Assembly: GCA_005788935.1 (NCBI GenBank)
Contig: SYAK01000454.1
Span: 1 to 6,554 of the forward strand
Source of the DNA: Pseudomonadota bacterium
GTDB taxonomy: Bacteria > Myxococcota > UBA9042 > PHBI01
Direction: 5' to 3'
DNA: 6,554 bases
The position numbers were made by a program, and so were the translations under genes. The notes beneath the pieces were generated by a model. It was not told the origin of the DNA. It saw only the letters and a list, made by a program, of their open reading frames with translations, and ran no database searches. This document shows positions 5,869-6,554 of the stretch, piece by piece. Positions within the stretch are counted from its first letter, which is position 1, and each line of letters starts with the position of its first letter.

Positions 5869-6039
5869 TCAAGGCGCCGACAGCGTCGACACGCTCGTGT
5901 GGGTGCAATCGCCGGCCTGACAGGCGTCGAGCGTTCGAACGTCCCCGTCGTTGCACGTCATCGCCGCACATACGCCCTGTGACGCCGCACCCACCCCGAG
6001 GATAGACCGCCGAGAATTCGCAACGCATTGATGACACGG
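5869..6039 (-). pseudogene. Remnant of a Cys-rich repeat protein C-terminus
   Basis: The minus frame ending in TGA at 5871-5869 encodes, from Met at 5961, C-N-D-G-D-V-R-T-L-D-A-C-Q-A-G-D-C-T-H-T, preceded by GVCAAM. This matches the spacing of the Cys-rich repeat seen in many myxobacterial surface proteins (C-x-D-G-x-x-C-T-x-D-x-C-x-x-x-x-C-x-H-T), except that the usual second Cys is Arg. The frame is closed upstream by a TGA at 6042-6040, giving at most 57 codons, with no good Shine-Dalgarno. It looks like the eroded tail of a larger gene. A genuine tiny Cys-rich peptide is a less likely alternative, as is chance. Confidence 0.4.
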
Positions 6040-6057
6040 TCAGAACTGGTCATTCAT
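6028..6057 (+). promoter_or_regulatory. Possible purQ control region with GGTCA direct repeat
   Basis: GGTCA occurs at 6038-6042 and 6048-6052, exactly 10 bp apart (one helical turn), with an inverted ATGAC (6031-6035) completing a dyad with GTCAT (6049-6053). TTGATG at 6028-6033 could serve as a -35 with a poor -10 near 6051-6057. It lies about 70-100 nt before the purQ ATG. The assignment is tentative. Confidence 0.25.
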
Positions 6058-6125
6058 TCCACGTAGGGAGAAATCGTTGCGTTCTCGCTGGCGCCGACAC
6101 CGCCTCGCTGATAGGAACCGCCCCG

Positions 6126-6554
6126 ATGCGAGTCCCAGTCCTCGTCCTCCATGCCCCTGGCACGAACCGCGACCGCGAGGCCGCCCTCGCCGTGGAGGCC
6201 GCTGGCGGCTCCGCGACGATCCGCACCCTCACGGACCTCTCGGCCGCGCCAGGAACCCTCCTCGACCACCGCATGATCGTCGTCCCGGGCGGCTTCTCGT
6301 TCGGCGATGACCTTGGCGCTGGCCAGGTCTTCGCCCTCGAGCTCGAGCGCCGCTTCGGCGACGCGATCCGCACCGTCCTCGCCCACGGGCGGCCGGTGCT
6401 CGGGATCTGCAACGGCTTCCAGGCGCTGGTGAAGGCCGGCTTCCTGCCCGGTGAGGCTCCGGGCGTGGCCCGCCGCACGACGCTCACGCGGAACGCCCGC
6501 GCGCAGTTCGAGTGCCGCTGGGTGCGCCTGCTGCCGAACCCGCAGAGCCCCTGC
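6126..6554 (+). CDS. purQ: Phosphoribosylformylglycinamidine synthase subunit PurQ (partial, runs off right edge)
   Basis: The first 143 codons of a class I glutamine amidotransferase of the PurQ family, which supplies ammonia from glutamine to PurL for conversion of FGAR to FGAM in purine synthesis (cytoplasm). Landmarks: the start MRVPVLVLHAPGTNRDRE (the N-R/C-D motif), VVPGGFSFGDDLGAG (52-66), the nucleophile elbow GICNGFQ with Cys95, followed by ALVKAGFLPG, and the family segment TLTRNARAQFECRWVRL (119-135). The catalytic His/Glu lie beyond the edge. ATG 6126 fits the family N-terminus; a modest AGGA lies 9 nt upstream. It is divergent from the kinase. Since it has a clean N-terminus and no PurL domain ahead of it, it is the separate-subunit form, not the large fused enzyme. 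Confidence 0.95.
   Translation, partial: MRVPVLVLHAPGTNRDREAALAVEAAGGSATIRTLTDLSAAPGTLLDHRMIVVPGGFSFGDDLGAGQVFALELERRFGDAIRTVLAHGRPVLGICNGFQALVKAGFLPGEAPGVARRTTLTRNARAQFECRWVRLLPNPQSPC

Larger units (their letters stand above)
5745..6125. other. Divergent intergenic region between the kinase and purQ
   Basis: 381 nt with no intact gene that I can support. It contains a degenerate Cys-rich frame (minus, 5869-6039), a small hairpin AGCGT-CGAC-ACGCT at 5882-5895, the 10-bp palindrome CGTTCGAACG within the Cys-rich frame, an 8-bp palindrome CTCGCGAG (5753-5760) just ahead of the kinase start, and a GGTCA direct repeat ahead of purQ. Promoters for the two divergent genes must lie here. I found no convincing -35/-10 pair for the kinase; TTGACG occurs at 5802-5797 on the minus strand without a matching -10. 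Confidence 0.6.

Noticed and set aside
5925..5945. Possible tRNA T-loop (GTTCGAAC)
   Set aside because: The flanking bases cannot form the T-stem, and no acceptor, D or anticodon arms could be placed. The match is part of the palindrome CGTTCGAACG.
5265..6005. Plus-strand open frame reaching into the kinase-purQ gap
   Set aside because: Most of it is antisense to the kinase N-terminus; the part in the gap is Arg/Pro-rich without motifs or a ribosome-binding site.
5837..6037. Minus-strand 66-codon frame in the kinase-purQ gap
   Set aside because: It is out of frame with the Cys-rich repeat, which lies in another minus frame over the same bases and has recognisable spacing. The 66-aa product has no such pattern.

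Overview
The window is GC-rich (roughly 70% by eye), uses GTG starts freely, and carries a zinc-ribbon Ser/Thr kinase, a HEAT-repeat lipoprotein and a trace of a Cys-rich C-terminal repeat. Together these suggest a high-GC environmental bacterium, most likely a myxobacterium or relative (Myxococcota). This is inference from gene content; no marker gene here is decisive.

Layout: everything from base 1 to about 5744 is read on the minus strand, and one gene at the right edge is read on the plus strand. In minus-strand transcription order: (1) a membrane Ser/Thr protein kinase (3975-5744) with an N-terminal zinc ribbon, an inserted segment that closely resembles part of the Hsp70/DnaK nucleotide-binding domain, two membrane helices and a DUF3592-like tail; (2) a HEAT-repeat, probably lipid-anchored protein (2847-3887); (3) a CLC-family anion transporter with signatures of the fluoride/proton (CLC-F) branch (1504-2850), whose GTG start overlaps the preceding stop in a GTGA junction; (4) a YciB/IspZ-type inner-membrane protein (899-1441); (5) a MerR-family regulator (179-793); (6) the N-terminus of a protein running off the left edge (1-116), tentatively a von Willebrand A-type protein. 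On the plus strand, purQ (6126 to the right edge) starts a purine biosynthesis gene divergent from the kinase.

How they may work together: kinase, HEAT lipoprotein and CLC transporter look like one transcription unit. The tight junction is between lipoprotein and transporter; the kinase is separated from the lipoprotein by 87 nt. A kinase-controlled envelope module acting on anion export is a reasonable hypothesis, but nothing in the sequence proves it. The MerR gene has its own AT-rich upstream region. There, a TTGACA-N17-CATAAC promoter lies so close to the ATG that the transcript would be nearly leaderless, and an imperfect dyad sits between the two hexamers, as expected for MerR-type control.

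The most unusual item is the Hsp70 subdomain-like insert between the kinase domain and the membrane helices. The 381-nt gap between the kinase and purQ holds a short degenerate Cys-rich reading frame that looks like the tail of a lost gene, plus a GGTCA direct repeat ahead of purQ.
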